The notes under the pieces are model-generated. The model searched no databases and was not told the origin of the DNA. It saw only the letters and a list, made by a program, of their open reading frames with translations. Made by a program: the position numbers and the translations under genes. From Mesorhizobium denitrificans (lineage in GTDB: Bacteria > Pseudomonadota > Alphaproteobacteria > Rhizobiales > Rhizobiaceae): 64,000 nucleotides of DNA. Each line of letters starts with the position of its first letter. Position 1 is the stretch's first letter. Shown piece after piece: positions 6,658-15,343 of the stretch. The stretch covers positions 105,480-169,479 of the forward strand of contig NZ_QURN01000011.1 of the NCBI RefSeq assembly GCF_003403035.1, read 5' to 3'.

Positions 6658-8589
6658 TCATGCCGCCATCATCTCGCGCGTGGCGAGCCATAGGTCGCAA
6701 AGTGTCGAAAAGCGCTCCGCCATATCATCGATAGCCTGAGTATCCGTGATTGTGCCTGCCAGCCACGCCTCTGCGGCGTCGGCAAAGATGCTGCGGCCAA
6801 CCGCGAAACCCTTCACGACCGGCGAGGCGGTGGTTGCCTCAAACGCTTCGCGCAGTTCGTCGATAGGTGCTTCCAGCCCTAGCAGCACCACACCACGGCA
6901 ATAGGGATCGTTGGCGGTGATGGTTGCCTCGATGCGCTTCCACGCATCGGGTGATGCCTGCGGTTCCAGTTTCCACCAGTCCGGCTTGATGCCGAGCTCG
7001 TAAAGCTCCTGCATGGCGCGGGAAACGGTGTCTTTTTCAAGCGGTCCGTTTTTGCCCGCGATGATTTCGACCAACAGTTCGCGCCCGACTTTGCGGGAGG
7101 CGTCATAGAGCGCGACCAATTTCTCCTGCTGCTCCTGTTTCAAGGCAGCAGGATCGTCGGGGTGGTAGAAGCAAAGGCACTTGATGCAATGCGATACGGG
7201 CCATTCGACCAGTTGCGAGCCGATGTCCTGCCCGAATTCAAAACGCAGAGGCCGCGAGCCGGGAAGTTCGACCGGACGGCCGAGCCATGAGAATCCGTGC
7301 TTGGCATATTCATACAGGGCGTGGCGGCCATGCTTCTCGTCCAGCAGCATGCCGTAACCCGGCCTGCCATTTGCGACCTTGGCGGCGGCCTTGACCGCCA
7401 AAACCTTGAACGCCTCGATGCGGGAGAAGTCTGCACCGGCGCGCTTTGCGGCATCTTCAAGCTGGATGCGATGATCGCAGGCAAGGGCCATCAGCGAGGG
7501 GATCTCACCACGGCGCGTGGTCGCCCAATGAACGTGATTGATCACCTCGTCCTTGCGCAGTGCGCGGTGCGGGCTGCCGTTTTTGAGGAAGGTCTGAAGC
7601 TCTGCCCAGGTGGGATATTCGGGCGAGCAAAGCAGGCGTGACACGGCAAACGCGCCGCCTGCATTCGCCCAGGTGGCGGCGGTAGCGAGGGCTTCGCCGC
7701 CAAGCCAGCCGCGCAGAAAGCCGGACATGAAGGCGTCGCCAGCGCCAAGCACGTTGAACACTTCGATCGGGAAGCCCTTGCCGATGATGCCTGCTTCGAG
7801 GTCGTCGCTGATGGCGCCGTCATAAACAATGCAGCCCATAGCGCCGCGCTTGAGCACGATCGTTGCCTGCGATAGCGCGCGAATCGCCTTGAGCGCCGAC
7901 AGAACATCGTCCGCGCCGGAGGCGATCATGATTTCCTCTTCGGTGCCGACGATGAGGTCGCAATCGGGGAGGATGGATTTCAGCTTCGCGGATACGGCGT
8001 CCGACTTCACATAGCGCTCGAAGCCCTCGGCGTGACCAGCCAGTCCCCAGAGGTTCGGGCGGTAGTCGATGTCAAACGCAACCTTGCGGCCATGCTGCTT
8101 GGCAATGGCGATTGCCTTGCGCTGCGCGGCTTCGGCATTCTCACGGGAGAAATGCGTGCCTGTGACAACGATGGAGCGCGAGGAGGCGATGAAGTTTTCG
8201 TCAATGTCTTCCGGAGCGAGCGCCATATCCGCGCAATCGCTACGGTAGAAGATCATGGGCGACACGCCTTCGGCTTCGACGGCCAGAAGGACCAACGCGG
8301 TCAGCCGTTGTTTGTCGGTTTTCAGCCCCTCGGTCGAAACGCCTTCGCGTTCAAGCTGCTCACGGATGAAACGACCCATCTGCTCGTCGCCTACGCGCGT
8401 GAGCAGCGCTGAACGCAGCCCAAGCCGAGCCGTGCCGATGGCGATGTTGGCAGGGCAGCCGCCAACGGATTTTGCAAAGGATGCAATGTCCTCAAGGCGC
8501 GAACCGATCTGCTGGCCATAAAGATCGACTGATGCTCGCCCGATTGTAATGACATCCAGCGCCGGTGGGGCGCTGCGGGTATCCGCCAT
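6658..8589 (-). CDS. iolC: Bifunctional 5-dehydro-2-deoxygluconokinase / DUF2090 (IolC with aldolase-like domain)
   Basis: A 643-residue two-domain protein. The first half (about 1-330) is a PfkB-type sugar kinase with VGGCPANIAIG near the N-terminus and the catalytic GAGDAF motif at 282-287 (base D285). The second half (about 345-640) is a DUF2090 domain, seen in proteobacterial IolC fusions and proposed to be the aldolase (IolJ role) that splits 2-deoxy-5-keto-gluconate 6-phosphate; DHRIQLED and LGLEAP lie in it. The kinase makes the phosphorylated intermediate reported to be the inducer for IolR in Sinorhizobium. GGGAGGA precedes the ATG. It is the first gene of the operon, directly behind the IolR-type operator. 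iolA, idhA, iolR and the inositol transporter are not in the window. Confidence 0.95.
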   Translation of the reverse strand: MADTRSAPPALDVITIGRASVDLYGQQIGSRLEDIASFAKSVGGCPANIAIGTARLGLRSALLTRVGDEQMGRFIREQLEREGVSTEGLKTDKQRLTALVLLAVEAEGVSPMIFYRSDCADMALAPEDIDENFIASSRSIVVTGTHFSRENAEAAQRKAIAIAKQHGRKVAFDIDYRPNLWGLAGHAEGFERYVKSDAVSAKLKSILPDCDLIVGTEEEIMIASGADDVLSALKAIRALSQATIVLKRGAMGCIVYDGAISDDLEAGIIGKGFPIEVFNVLGAGDAFMSGFLRGWLGGEALATAATWANAGGAFAVSRLLCSPEYPTWAELQTFLKNGSPHRALRKDEVINHVHWATTRRGEIPSLMALACDHRIQLEDAAKRAGADFSRIEAFKVLAVKAAAKVANGRPGYGMLLDEKHGRHALYEYAKHGFSWLGRPVELPGSRPLRFEFGQDIGSQLVEWPVSHCIKCLCFYHPDDPAALKQEQQEKLVALYDASRKVGRELLVEIIAGKNGPLEKDTVSRAMQELYELGIKPDWWKLEPQASPDAWKRIEATITANDPYCRGVVLLGLEAPIDELREAFEATTASPVVKGFAVGRSIFADAAEAWLAGTITDTQAIDDMAERFSTLCDLWLATREMMAA

Positions 8590-8659
8590 ATGGTCCTCCC
8601 AATGCGCTTATGGCCGGAACACCGGCTGCCTGATGCCATGCTTTCTTTGTTTGATTTAT

Positions 8660-8703
8660 GAAACAACAATTCCATATGAAGGTCAATATGGAATATTTAT
8701 TCC
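8660..8703 (-). promoter_or_regulatory. IolR-type operator(s) upstream of iolC
   Basis: GGAATATTTATTCC at 8690-8703 is an exact GGAA-N6-TTCC palindrome, the sequence reported to be bound by the RpiR-family repressor IolR upstream of iolC and other iol genes in Sinorhizobium meliloti. A second, degenerate copy (GAAA-N6-TTCC, 8660-8673) lies 30 bp away centre to centre, about three helical turns. The perfect site is about 100 bp upstream of the iolC ATG, in a 125-bp AT-richer gap. The match to a known motif is seen; repression by IolR here is inferred, and iolR itself is not in the window. Confidence 0.75.
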
Positions 8704-8714
8704 TAAACGAAAGA

Positions 8715-10649
8715 TCATGATGCCAAACGCGCTTTCGACGTCTCGATTCGTTCGATGGTGCCGAGGATTTCCGACGAAGAAACGGGCTTTGAGAACAAAA
8801 AGCCTTGAGCCAACACGCACCCAAGGGAGAGGAGCAGCTTGGCATTTTCTTTCGTTTCCACACCCTCGGCAGAGACTTCGATTTCGAGCGCTTTGCCTAG
8901 ATCGATGACTGATTTTACGAGAAGCGCATCGTCTAGGGAGGAGGTTGACCCGCTCACAAATTCCTTGTCGATCTTGATCTTGGTAATCCAGCCATTCTTG
9001 ATGGAAGCGAAGGTGGAGAAGCCGGTTCCGAAATCATCTAGCGCGATTGAAACGCCCGCTTCGGCCAAGGTTCGGAGTTTCTTGTCTGCGCGAGAATAGT
9101 CGAGAGATGATTCCTCGGTGATCTCTATCTCGAACTGAGCCGTGGACAGCCCACGCGCGCGGAGACCTTCAATGATGAGCTTGTCTACCTCGGTGATATC
9201 AAGCTCGAGCGGAGAGAGGTTCATCGCAACTTTGATTTCGGGACGGCCTGACTTATTGAGCCGCCCCATTAAGGCGCAGCAATTGGTGAAAACCATGTCG
9301 GTCAGCACCGGCAGCGCGCCGATCTCGCGTGCGGCTGTGATGATTTCAGGCGGGGAAATCGTGCCATGCACGGGATGGGTCCAGCGTACCAGTGCTTCTA
9401 TTCCAGCTACGCGCCCGGTATCGAGATCCACGATGGGCTGAAACCAACTCGTTAAATCCGACGAAGCGATAGCGGCGCGCAAATCCCGTTCGATATGCTG
9501 GCGGCGTTCCAGTTGGTGACGGAGTTCCGTATCGAAGAAGTAAAACTCGTTACGCCCCTTCGCTTTGGCGGCGTAGAGGGCGACATCGGAGTGCAGCAGC
9601 ATGTCTGCTGCGTCCAGTTTCTTCGATTCATATATACCGACGCATGCCCCGATGCGGGCTGAGGGCGCCGATGAATAGGGAGCCGTTATCGAATCGATGA
9701 GCTTCTGAACTTTCGCGTGCTCAAGACTTTTTCCGGGTTCAAGCTGATGGACGATTGCAAATTCGTCACCGCCTATGCGCGCGAGAATGGCGTCGCCAGG
9801 TGCCCAAGCGGCGGCGCGTTGGGCTAATTCGATAAGAAGATCATCGCCGATGCGGTGGCCATAGGTATCGTTGACTGACTTGAAGCCATCCAGATCAATC
9901 GCCATTGCCGCGAAGGTTTGATTTGACGGCTTGGCCGCAGCTAACGCGTGCTCGAAACCGCGCCGGTTCAGAAGACCTGTAAGGTGATCTTCTCTCGAAC
10001 TGCGCTCCATCTCCTCAGCAAATAGCTCGGCCTTTCTTCTCAGCCGGATCAGCTCCAGAAAGCGGGCCTCGGCCATGAAGGAACTGCGAACCAGCCCGAC
10101 CAGGAAAAGGGCGACGGCGAAAGCGAGCGCCGAGCTTTCAAACGTGGCACGCCAGACAAGAGTGAGCGCTGCGGTGATGAGGGGCGGGCCGATAAAATTG
10201 ATGGAAAGCAGGGCACATGAGCCGCTGTAAGTGACCGCGCCTGCACAGATACCTGCCAGTATTATCAAATTGAAGGTTGATGTGGGCTGTGTGTAGCCTT
10301 CTGTGAGGACCGCCAGATAGGACCAACAAATGCCCGACATGAACGCGAATGCTTTAAGATGAAAAAGCTGGTTCTCGGGGACGGTGGCGATCGGTCTTAG
10401 GGCGATTGCTATGCGCGCGCCGTTGATTAGATTTACGGCAACAAACCAGATTAATACGCGAATACCTTCGCCCGCAGAATATTCGATCGCAAGGATGAGC
10501 AAGGAGAGTGCAGCGCTGATGGGCATGGAAACCCAGAGGCCGGACCTTACGTCCTCCAGCTGATCGCGGACAATGCGTGTTTCGAGGACGTCATTCTGCA
10601 AAGCGGCGGACCCGATCAAGACGCGGTTTTGGGTTTTGTCGCGATGCAA
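8715..10649 (-). CDS. Membrane-bound GGDEF-EAL protein (diguanylate cyclase / c-di-GMP phosphodiesterase)
   Basis: A 644-residue protein. The N-terminal 190 residues hold about five or six hydrophobic segments with no recognised sensor. Then follow a GGDEF domain (signature IGGDEF, with GGDEF at 293-297, after DHLTGLLNRRG) and an EAL domain (EAL at 418-420, DDFGTG, KIDKEFV, and AEGVET near the end). The signature residues of both domains look intact, so it could make and break c-di-GMP; which activity dominates is unknown. The only start giving the full N-terminus is a TTG (complement of 10647-10649) with a weak ribosome site, so the start is uncertain. It runs in the same direction as the iol operon, ending just upstream of its promoter, but I see no functional link. 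Confidence 0.88.
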   Translation of the reverse strand: MHRDKTQNRVLIGSAALQNDVLETRIVRDQLEDVRSGLWVSMPISAALSLLILAIEYSAGEGIRVLIWFVAVNLINGARIAIALRPIATVPENQLFHLKAFAFMSGICWSYLAVLTEGYTQPTSTFNLIILAGICAGAVTYSGSCALLSINFIGPPLITAALTLVWRATFESSALAFAVALFLVGLVRSSFMAEARFLELIRLRRKAELFAEEMERSSREDHLTGLLNRRGFEHALAAAKPSNQTFAAMAIDLDGFKSVNDTYGHRIGDDLLIELAQRAAAWAPGDAILARIGGDEFAIVHQLEPGKSLEHAKVQKLIDSITAPYSSAPSARIGACVGIYESKKLDAADMLLHSDVALYAAKAKGRNEFYFFDTELRHQLERRQHIERDLRAAIASSDLTSWFQPIVDLDTGRVAGIEALVRWTHPVHGTISPPEIITAAREIGALPVLTDMVFTNCCALMGRLNKSGRPEIKVAMNLSPLELDITEVDKLIIEGLRARGLSTAQFEIEITEESSLDYSRADKKLRTLAEAGVSIALDDFGTGFSTFASIKNGWITKIKIDKEFVSGSTSSLDDALLVKSVIDLGKALEIEVSAEGVETKENAKLLLSLGCVLAQGFLFSKPVSSSEILGTIERIETSKARLAS

Positions 10650-10691
10650 GCCAGCAGGCTATAACAGGGCGAACTCACAAGCGGACGCTGG

Positions 10692-10949
10692 TCACATCCA
10701 GAAATTCGGTTCGGGGTGTTCACCCATTTCGCTTGACCTATCTTTGCTACGAGATCGGTAACACGCCGCGACACGCAGGCAGGTTTCAGTTCCGGGAATG
10801 TAGAAGTAGCCCTCGCCGTAGGTATCGCAGACGCGAACATATTCCATCGGTTCCGGCTCAGCCACAACCGCGACCGCATCCGCCGCGCGAGCACCTGACA
10901 TAGCAACGAGCGCTGCCGCCGATCCCAAAAGAATGCCTTTGAACGTCAT
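10692..10949 (-). pseudogene. 3'-truncated porin remnant (RopA/Omp2-type N-terminus)
   Basis: The first 60 residues read as the start of an alphaproteobacterial general porin: a signal peptide ([16 protein letters not shown], cleaved before AD), then [13 protein letters not shown] and [13 protein letters not shown]. Family members continue with a GGYVR-type strand and about 300 more residues of barrel. Here similarity stops near 10773 and the frame reads through about 27 unrelated codons to a stop at 10692, next to the GGDEF-EAL gene. The ATG at 10949 has GAGG upstream; a TTG at 10955 is less likely. This looks like a porin gene cut by a deletion or rearrangement. A short secreted peptide could still be made, but nothing supports a function. 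Confidence 0.75.
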
Positions 10950-11102
10950 TTCCAAACCTCACACGGGTTCAATTAACTGTGAGTCAGCTATGCGCTTTAA
11001 AGTTTACCTCGACAATAAGGATTTAGCTCAGCGCAGAGTGGTCGATGGCGAAATCGATCCTGGCGTGGCGGATTGACAACAGGTGTCGCGGCTAAGGGAC
11101 GT

Positions 11103-12521
11103 TTACGCGGCGTGAGGCGGGTAGCGACCGGGGAAATCCGTGGCGCGGTGATAGGCGTCTGCGAGGCGCAGAAGTTCTATGTCGGTATTGCGCGCGCCGA
11201 TGAGTTGCATGCCCATCGGCAAGAGATTCGCAGAAAAGCCCGCAGGAATGCTGATCGCTGGCAGGCCCGCTATAGAGGCAGGAATCACGACTTCCATCCA
11301 TTGATGGTAGGTAGACATGGCGCGACCGGCGATGCTTTGCGGCCAGCGAATCTCTGCATCGAATGGAAATAGCTGCGCGCTTGGCAGCACAACAGCGTCA
11401 TAGCTTTGGAACAACTCGGCAGCCGTGGCGAACCATTGCGAGCGTACAACGCTGGCGGCGTGAATCTGCGATGCGGTGACGGCCATACCCGCTTCGATCT
11501 CGTAGATCATTTCAGGTTTCAGAAGCGCGCGCTTTGCCGGGTCTTCGTACAGGTCGCGCTTGGAGCCGCAATTCGCAAAGCTGCGAAGCACCAGCCATGC
11601 CTTCCAAAGCCGTTCGGGATCGAAAGGCGGGACAACAGGTTCAACCCGGATGCCAAGGTCATCGAATGTTTTGAGTGCGGTTTCGCAGAGTTCGAGAACG
11701 CCTGGTTCAGTAGGCAGATGGCCGTTCCAGTTTCCTATCCAGCCAATACGCTTTGCGCGCGTGGGGTGGTCGAGTCCAGTCAGGAATGAAGGCTGCGCCG
11801 GTAGTGCGTGAGGATCCCAAGGAACGGGTCCGGCCAAAACGTCGAGCAACAGCGCGATGTCGCGGACGTTGCGGGCCATAGGGCCGTCCATCGAAATCTG
11901 GTTGAGGAACAGGTCGCCAACGGGATCGCGTGGAATGATGCCGAAGCTCGGACGAAAGCCATAGATGTTGCAGAAGCCAGCCGGGTTGCGAAGCGAGCCC
12001 ATTGTGTCGGAGCCGTCCGCCAAGGGCACCAGCCGAAAAGCGAGAGCAGCGGCAGCGCCACCACTGGAACCGCCTGCGGTTTTGGAGTGATCGTAGGGAT
12101 TGCGCGTAACGCCGTGGACAGGATTGAAACTGTGGGAGCCCAAGCCAAATTCCGGCGTGTTGGTTTTGCCGATGATGATTGCGCCGGCCGACCTTATGCG
12201 TGCTGCGAGAAGGTCATCTGATTGAGGGATATGATCGGCATAGATGGGTGAGCCGTGCGTGGTGCGTATGCCCGCCGTTTCAACGAGATCCTTGATCGCA
12301 AAAGGAATGCCGTGCAGCGCGCCGCGTTGTTCGACCGTGTCGGCTTGCGCGGCGTCGCGCAGAAGTTCGTCGCGTGGGCGAAGAGAAATGATTGCATTGA
12401 TTGCAGGGTTCAATTGCTCAATGCGATCGAGGCACGCAGTCATAAGCTCGACGCATGACAAATTGCGCGCGGCGATTGCCTGCAAAAGCCGTTCGGCTGA
12501 AAGATTTGTAGGGTCTGCCAT
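11103..12521 (-). CDS. Amidase (amidase signature family), last gene of the polyamine-type ABC operon
   Basis: A 472-residue amidase-signature enzyme. The Ser-cisSer-Lys triad can be placed: lysine in PFAIKDL (about 76), serine in TAGGSSGGAAAAL, and the second serine in the GSDTMGS stretch. Such enzymes hydrolyse carboxamides; substrate cannot be told from sequence. It starts 35 bp after the stop of the polyamine-type binding protein gene and reads the same way, so it is probably co-transcribed with the transporter and may cleave the imported compound or a product of it. A 147-bp stretch with no gene separates its end from the porin remnant. Confidence 0.85.
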   Translation of the reverse strand: MADPTNLSAERLLQAIAARNLSCVELMTACLDRIEQLNPAINAIISLRPRDELLRDAAQADTVEQRGALHGIPFAIKDLVETAGIRTTHGSPIYADHIPQSDDLLAARIRSAGAIIIGKTNTPEFGLGSHSFNPVHGVTRNPYDHSKTAGGSSGGAAAALAFRLVPLADGSDTMGSLRNPAGFCNIYGFRPSFGIIPRDPVGDLFLNQISMDGPMARNVRDIALLLDVLAGPVPWDPHALPAQPSFLTGLDHPTRAKRIGWIGNWNGHLPTEPGVLELCETALKTFDDLGIRVEPVVPPFDPERLWKAWLVLRSFANCGSKRDLYEDPAKRALLKPEMIYEIEAGMAVTASQIHAASVVRSQWFATAAELFQSYDAVVLPSAQLFPFDAEIRWPQSIAGRAMSTYHQWMEVVIPASIAGLPAISIPAGFSANLLPMGMQLIGARNTDIELLRLADAYHRATDFPGRYPPHAA

Positions 12522-12556
12522 GATGAAAGGGGCGGCGTGGCCGCCCCAATCTCAGG

Positions 12557-13591
12557 TTATTTGTTTACGTCGGTCCAGATGCGCGTATAGAGATCGGACA
12601 CTTCTGGCGGGCACGCCTTCAAGAATTCGCCGGCCTTTTCATATTCGGCAGGGATAACCAATTCAGGCGCCGTCTTCATTTCTTCCGGCATGAACTTGTC
12701 CGAGCCTTTGATGCCATTTGCATATTTGGCGAAGGCCGAGATCATCGCAGCGTTTTCCGGCTCCATGATGAAGTTCATGAACAGCTTGGCATTGTCGACA
12801 TTCTTGGCGTCTTTCAGGATAGCGACACTGTCCATGAACAGCGGGTAGCCTTCCTTCGGATAACCGAACTTGATGTCCGGGTTGGCGAGGCGCGAACGCA
12901 TGATCGCACCGTTCCAGTAATAGACTGCGGAGTAGTCGCCCGCGGGCAGCTTTTCGGTCACGCTATAGTCCATTGCCAACCACTTTGGCTTGGCTTCGAG
13001 CAGCTTGTCGCGGACCTTCTTGAGAAGCTCCTTGTCGTCCGTGCACCAGTTGCCGCCGAAATATTTGATCGTGGCGAACATGACGTCTGTCATTTCCGGC
13101 TCGACATTGATCTTTCCGACGAGTTCGGCAGGTGGATCGAGGAAGATGGCTGAGGTGTTGATGTCGCCGCCATAGACCTTGGTGTTTACGCCGATGCCGG
13201 AAAGACCCCACTGCCACGGCACGGTGTAGTGGCGACCTTCATCCCAAGGCACGTTGACCCAGCGTTCGTCGACATTCTTGAAATTTTCCATCTGGTCCGG
13301 TCGTGCTTCAAGGAGCAGACCTTCCTTGATCCAGATCGGAACGTAGTTGGCCGATGGCACGACGATGTCGAAGCCGTGGCCGCCTGCACGAACCTTGGCG
13401 AGTGCGGTGTCGTTCGAGTCGTAGTCGGTGATCGTAACCTTGACCTTGTACTGCTCCTCAAACTTCTTGATCATATCCGGGCTGGTGTAGTCGCCCCAGT
13501 TGTAGATGTTCAGTTCACCCTCTGCTGCCGCAACGCCCGTAAAGGCCAGCAGCGCGATTGCCGCCGACGCGGTCGTGGTTTTCCATTTCAT
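12557..13591 (-). CDS. Periplasmic binding protein of a polyamine-type ABC transporter (PotD/PotF family)
   Basis: A 344-residue solute-binding protein. It starts with a signal peptide (MKWKTTT, then a hydrophobic core ending AAAEGEL), and carries the family's LNIYNWGDYTSP start of the mature protein, DIVVPSANY, VPWQWG and YYWNGA. PotD/PotF proteins bind spermidine, putrescine or related amines; the ligand here is unproven. The ATG at 13591 has GGAG upstream; a longer open frame upstream reads into the permease gene in another frame and is discarded. The gene lies 28 bp after the second permease and 35 bp before the amidase. Confidence 0.92.
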   Translation of the reverse strand: MKWKTTTASAAIALLAFTGVAAAEGELNIYNWGDYTSPDMIKKFEEQYKVKVTITDYDSNDTALAKVRAGGHGFDIVVPSANYVPIWIKEGLLLEARPDQMENFKNVDERWVNVPWDEGRHYTVPWQWGLSGIGVNTKVYGGDINTSAIFLDPPAELVGKINVEPEMTDVMFATIKYFGGNWCTDDKELLKKVRDKLLEAKPKWLAMDYSVTEKLPAGDYSAVYYWNGAIMRSRLANPDIKFGYPKEGYPLFMDSVAILKDAKNVDNAKLFMNFIMEPENAAMISAFAKYANGIKGSDKFMPEEMKTAPELVIPAEYEKAGEFLKACPPEVSDLYTRIWTDVNK

Positions 13592-13619
13592 TTGTCGTCT
13601 CCGTTCCCGTGTTTTTGTT

Positions 13620-14423
13620 TCAGTTCTTTTGGCGATTGATGAAAAAGAACGCCGTAACGAGGATGACCGATAGAGCCAGGAACGCCGTAGCGATGGCGTT
13701 GACCTCCGGCGTGACGGTGCGGCGAATCTGGCCGAGCATGTAGGTCGGCAGCGTGTCCTGTCCGCCCGACTTGACGAATTCGGTGATGACCACATCGTCC
13801 AGCGAGATGACGAAGGCCAGCATGAAGCCCGCAATGATGCCGGGGCGCAGCAGCGGCAGCGTGATCCGTTTGAAGGCCATCCACGGAGTCGCGTAGAGGT
13901 CGGCGGCGGCGCGCTCCAGTGTCAGGTCCATGCTTTCAAGTCTTGCGCGGATCGGCAGATAGGCGAAGGGAATGCAGAAAGCCGTGTGGGCGGCGATGAG
14001 GTAGCCGAGGCCGGAATATCCGGTCCACACTTTCACGCGCGAAAATACAATCAGAAGTGCGACCGCCGTAACGATTTCCGGCACCATCAAGGGCTGGTTG
14101 ATAAACGCGTATTTGAAGGTGAGGCCGGGATAGGGCGGCGTGCGGGTGGTTGCCAGCGCAGCCATCGTGGCGGTTATTGTAGCAAATGTAGCCGCGAAAA
14201 CCGCAATGATGAGCGAGCGCCATGCGGCATCCTGAACGGCAGAATTGTTCCATGCGACGCGGAACCAGTGCAGCGAAAGCCCACCCCAGATTGTTATCGA
14301 ATCGCTGGCGTTGAAGGCGTAGACAACCAGAACCGCGATTGGCAGATACAGCATGAAGAAGGTGACGAGCGCCAGAAACGCAAAGCCCGGCTGAGTGCGG
14401 ATCTCGAAACGCCGCCTAACCAT
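13620..14423 (-). CDS. ABC transporter permease (PotC/PotI family)
   Basis: A 267-residue inner-membrane permease with about six hydrophobic segments, starting MVRRRFEIRTQPG and including the N-terminal YLPIAVLVVYAFN segment. The EAA-type cytoplasmic loop that docks with the ATPase is seen as ERAAADLYATPWMAFKRITLP. It pairs with the upstream PotB-like permease. The ATG at 14423 overlaps the end of that gene by 8 bp; an earlier in-frame ATG at 14456 would overlap more. Translational coupling is likely. Confidence 0.92.
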   Translation of the reverse strand: MVRRRFEIRTQPGFAFLALVTFFMLYLPIAVLVVYAFNASDSITIWGGLSLHWFRVAWNNSAVQDAAWRSLIIAVFAATFATITATMAALATTRTPPYPGLTFKYAFINQPLMVPEIVTAVALLIVFSRVKVWTGYSGLGYLIAAHTAFCIPFAYLPIRARLESMDLTLERAAADLYATPWMAFKRITLPLLRPGIIAGFMLAFVISLDDVVITEFVKSGGQDTLPTYMLGQIRRTVTPEVNAIATAFLALSVILVTAFFFINRQKN

Positions 14424-15339
14424 GCTGTGCTCCCGAGCGAGCGGCGTTTCGCACATAGAATAGCAGCGCCACCATGACGATGACCATCAAGGTGATCGAC
14501 AGGGCGGCGCCGAGCGGCCAATTTCTGCCTGCGCCGAATTGCAGCTCGATGAGGTTGCCGAGCATGAGGTTCTTGCCACCGCCAAGCACGCGCGGAATGA
14601 CATATGCGCCGAGCGACGGGATGAAAACGAGGATCGAGCCTGCGATTACGCCGGGCTTGACCAGCGGGATAATGACCCGCCACAGAACTTGTAATCTGCC
14701 CGCATAGAGGTCGTACCCCGCCTCGATCAGCCGGAAATCCAGCTTTTCCATGCTGGCATAAAGCGGCAGGATCATGAGCGGCAGATAGACATAGACCATG
14801 CCGAGCAGAATTGCCGTGTCGGTGAACATGATCTGTAAAGGCTGGTCGATAATTCCGGTCCACATCAACACACTGTTTACGACGCCTTCATTGCGGATGA
14901 CCTGCTGCATGGCGAAGGTGCGGATGAGCAGATTTGTCCAGAATGGGATGGTGACGAGGAACACCCAGATTTCGCGTGTGTTCCTCGGGCGCGTGGCGAT
15001 GAAATAGGCTGTTGGGAAGCCGAGCAGGAGTGTCAGCAGAGTCGTGAAGAAAGACAGCTTCAGCGAGCGCCAAAAAATCGAGAGATGCGCGTCGGCCAAG
15101 GTGAGTGTGTCGTCGAAAATGTCTCGCTGGAAGAAAACGGAAAACCAGCCGTCCAGCGAATATTGGCCGAATTTAACGTCACCATAATCGCCCTTGACCA
15201 TGAAGGAATAGGCCAACACCACGAAAAGCGGGCCGATGGCTGCAAAGAAGATAATGAGCAGGGCAGGGGCAGACAAAAGCCAGCGGTTGCGGATTTCCCT
15301 TTGCTGCGTTTGCCGGGCGATTTCCGCTGCGCTGCTCAT
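14416..15339 (-). CDS. ABC transporter permease (PotB/PotH family)
   Basis: A 307-residue permease. It begins MSSAAEIARQTQ, has an N-terminal hydrophobic helix (LLSAPALLIIFFAAIGPLF), an extended periplasmic loop, and about five further segments; the ATPase-docking loop is EAGYDLYAGRLQVLWRVIIPL. The ATG at 15339 sits 4 bp after the ATPase gene's stop; the upstream extension to 15384 overlaps the ATPase gene and lacks family similarity. It is the second gene of the five-gene ABC transporter-amidase operon. Confidence 0.92.
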   Translation of the reverse strand: MSSAAEIARQTQQREIRNRWLLSAPALLIIFFAAIGPLFVVLAYSFMVKGDYGDVKFGQYSLDGWFSVFFQRDIFDDTLTLADAHLSIFWRSLKLSFFTTLLTLLLGFPTAYFIATRPRNTREIWVFLVTIPFWTNLLIRTFAMQQVIRNEGVVNSVLMWTGIIDQPLQIMFTDTAILLGMVYVYLPLMILPLYASMEKLDFRLIEAGYDLYAGRLQVLWRVIIPLVKPGVIAGSILVFIPSLGAYVIPRVLGGGKNLMLGNLIELQFGAGRNWPLGAALSITLMVIVMVALLFYVRNAARSGAQHG

Positions 15340-15343
15340 TGGT

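Noticed and set aside
8715..10649. GGDEF-EAL protein as the c-di-GMP switch (LapD-like) for the giant protein
   Set aside because: It is 49 kb away and lacks the HAMP/LapD periplasmic layout; no sequence evidence for a link.
10956..11102. tRNA-like gene in the gap before the amidase (a GGATTTAGCTCAG-like stretch)
   Set aside because: No T-arm TTC motif, no cloverleaf and no acceptor pairing could be found.
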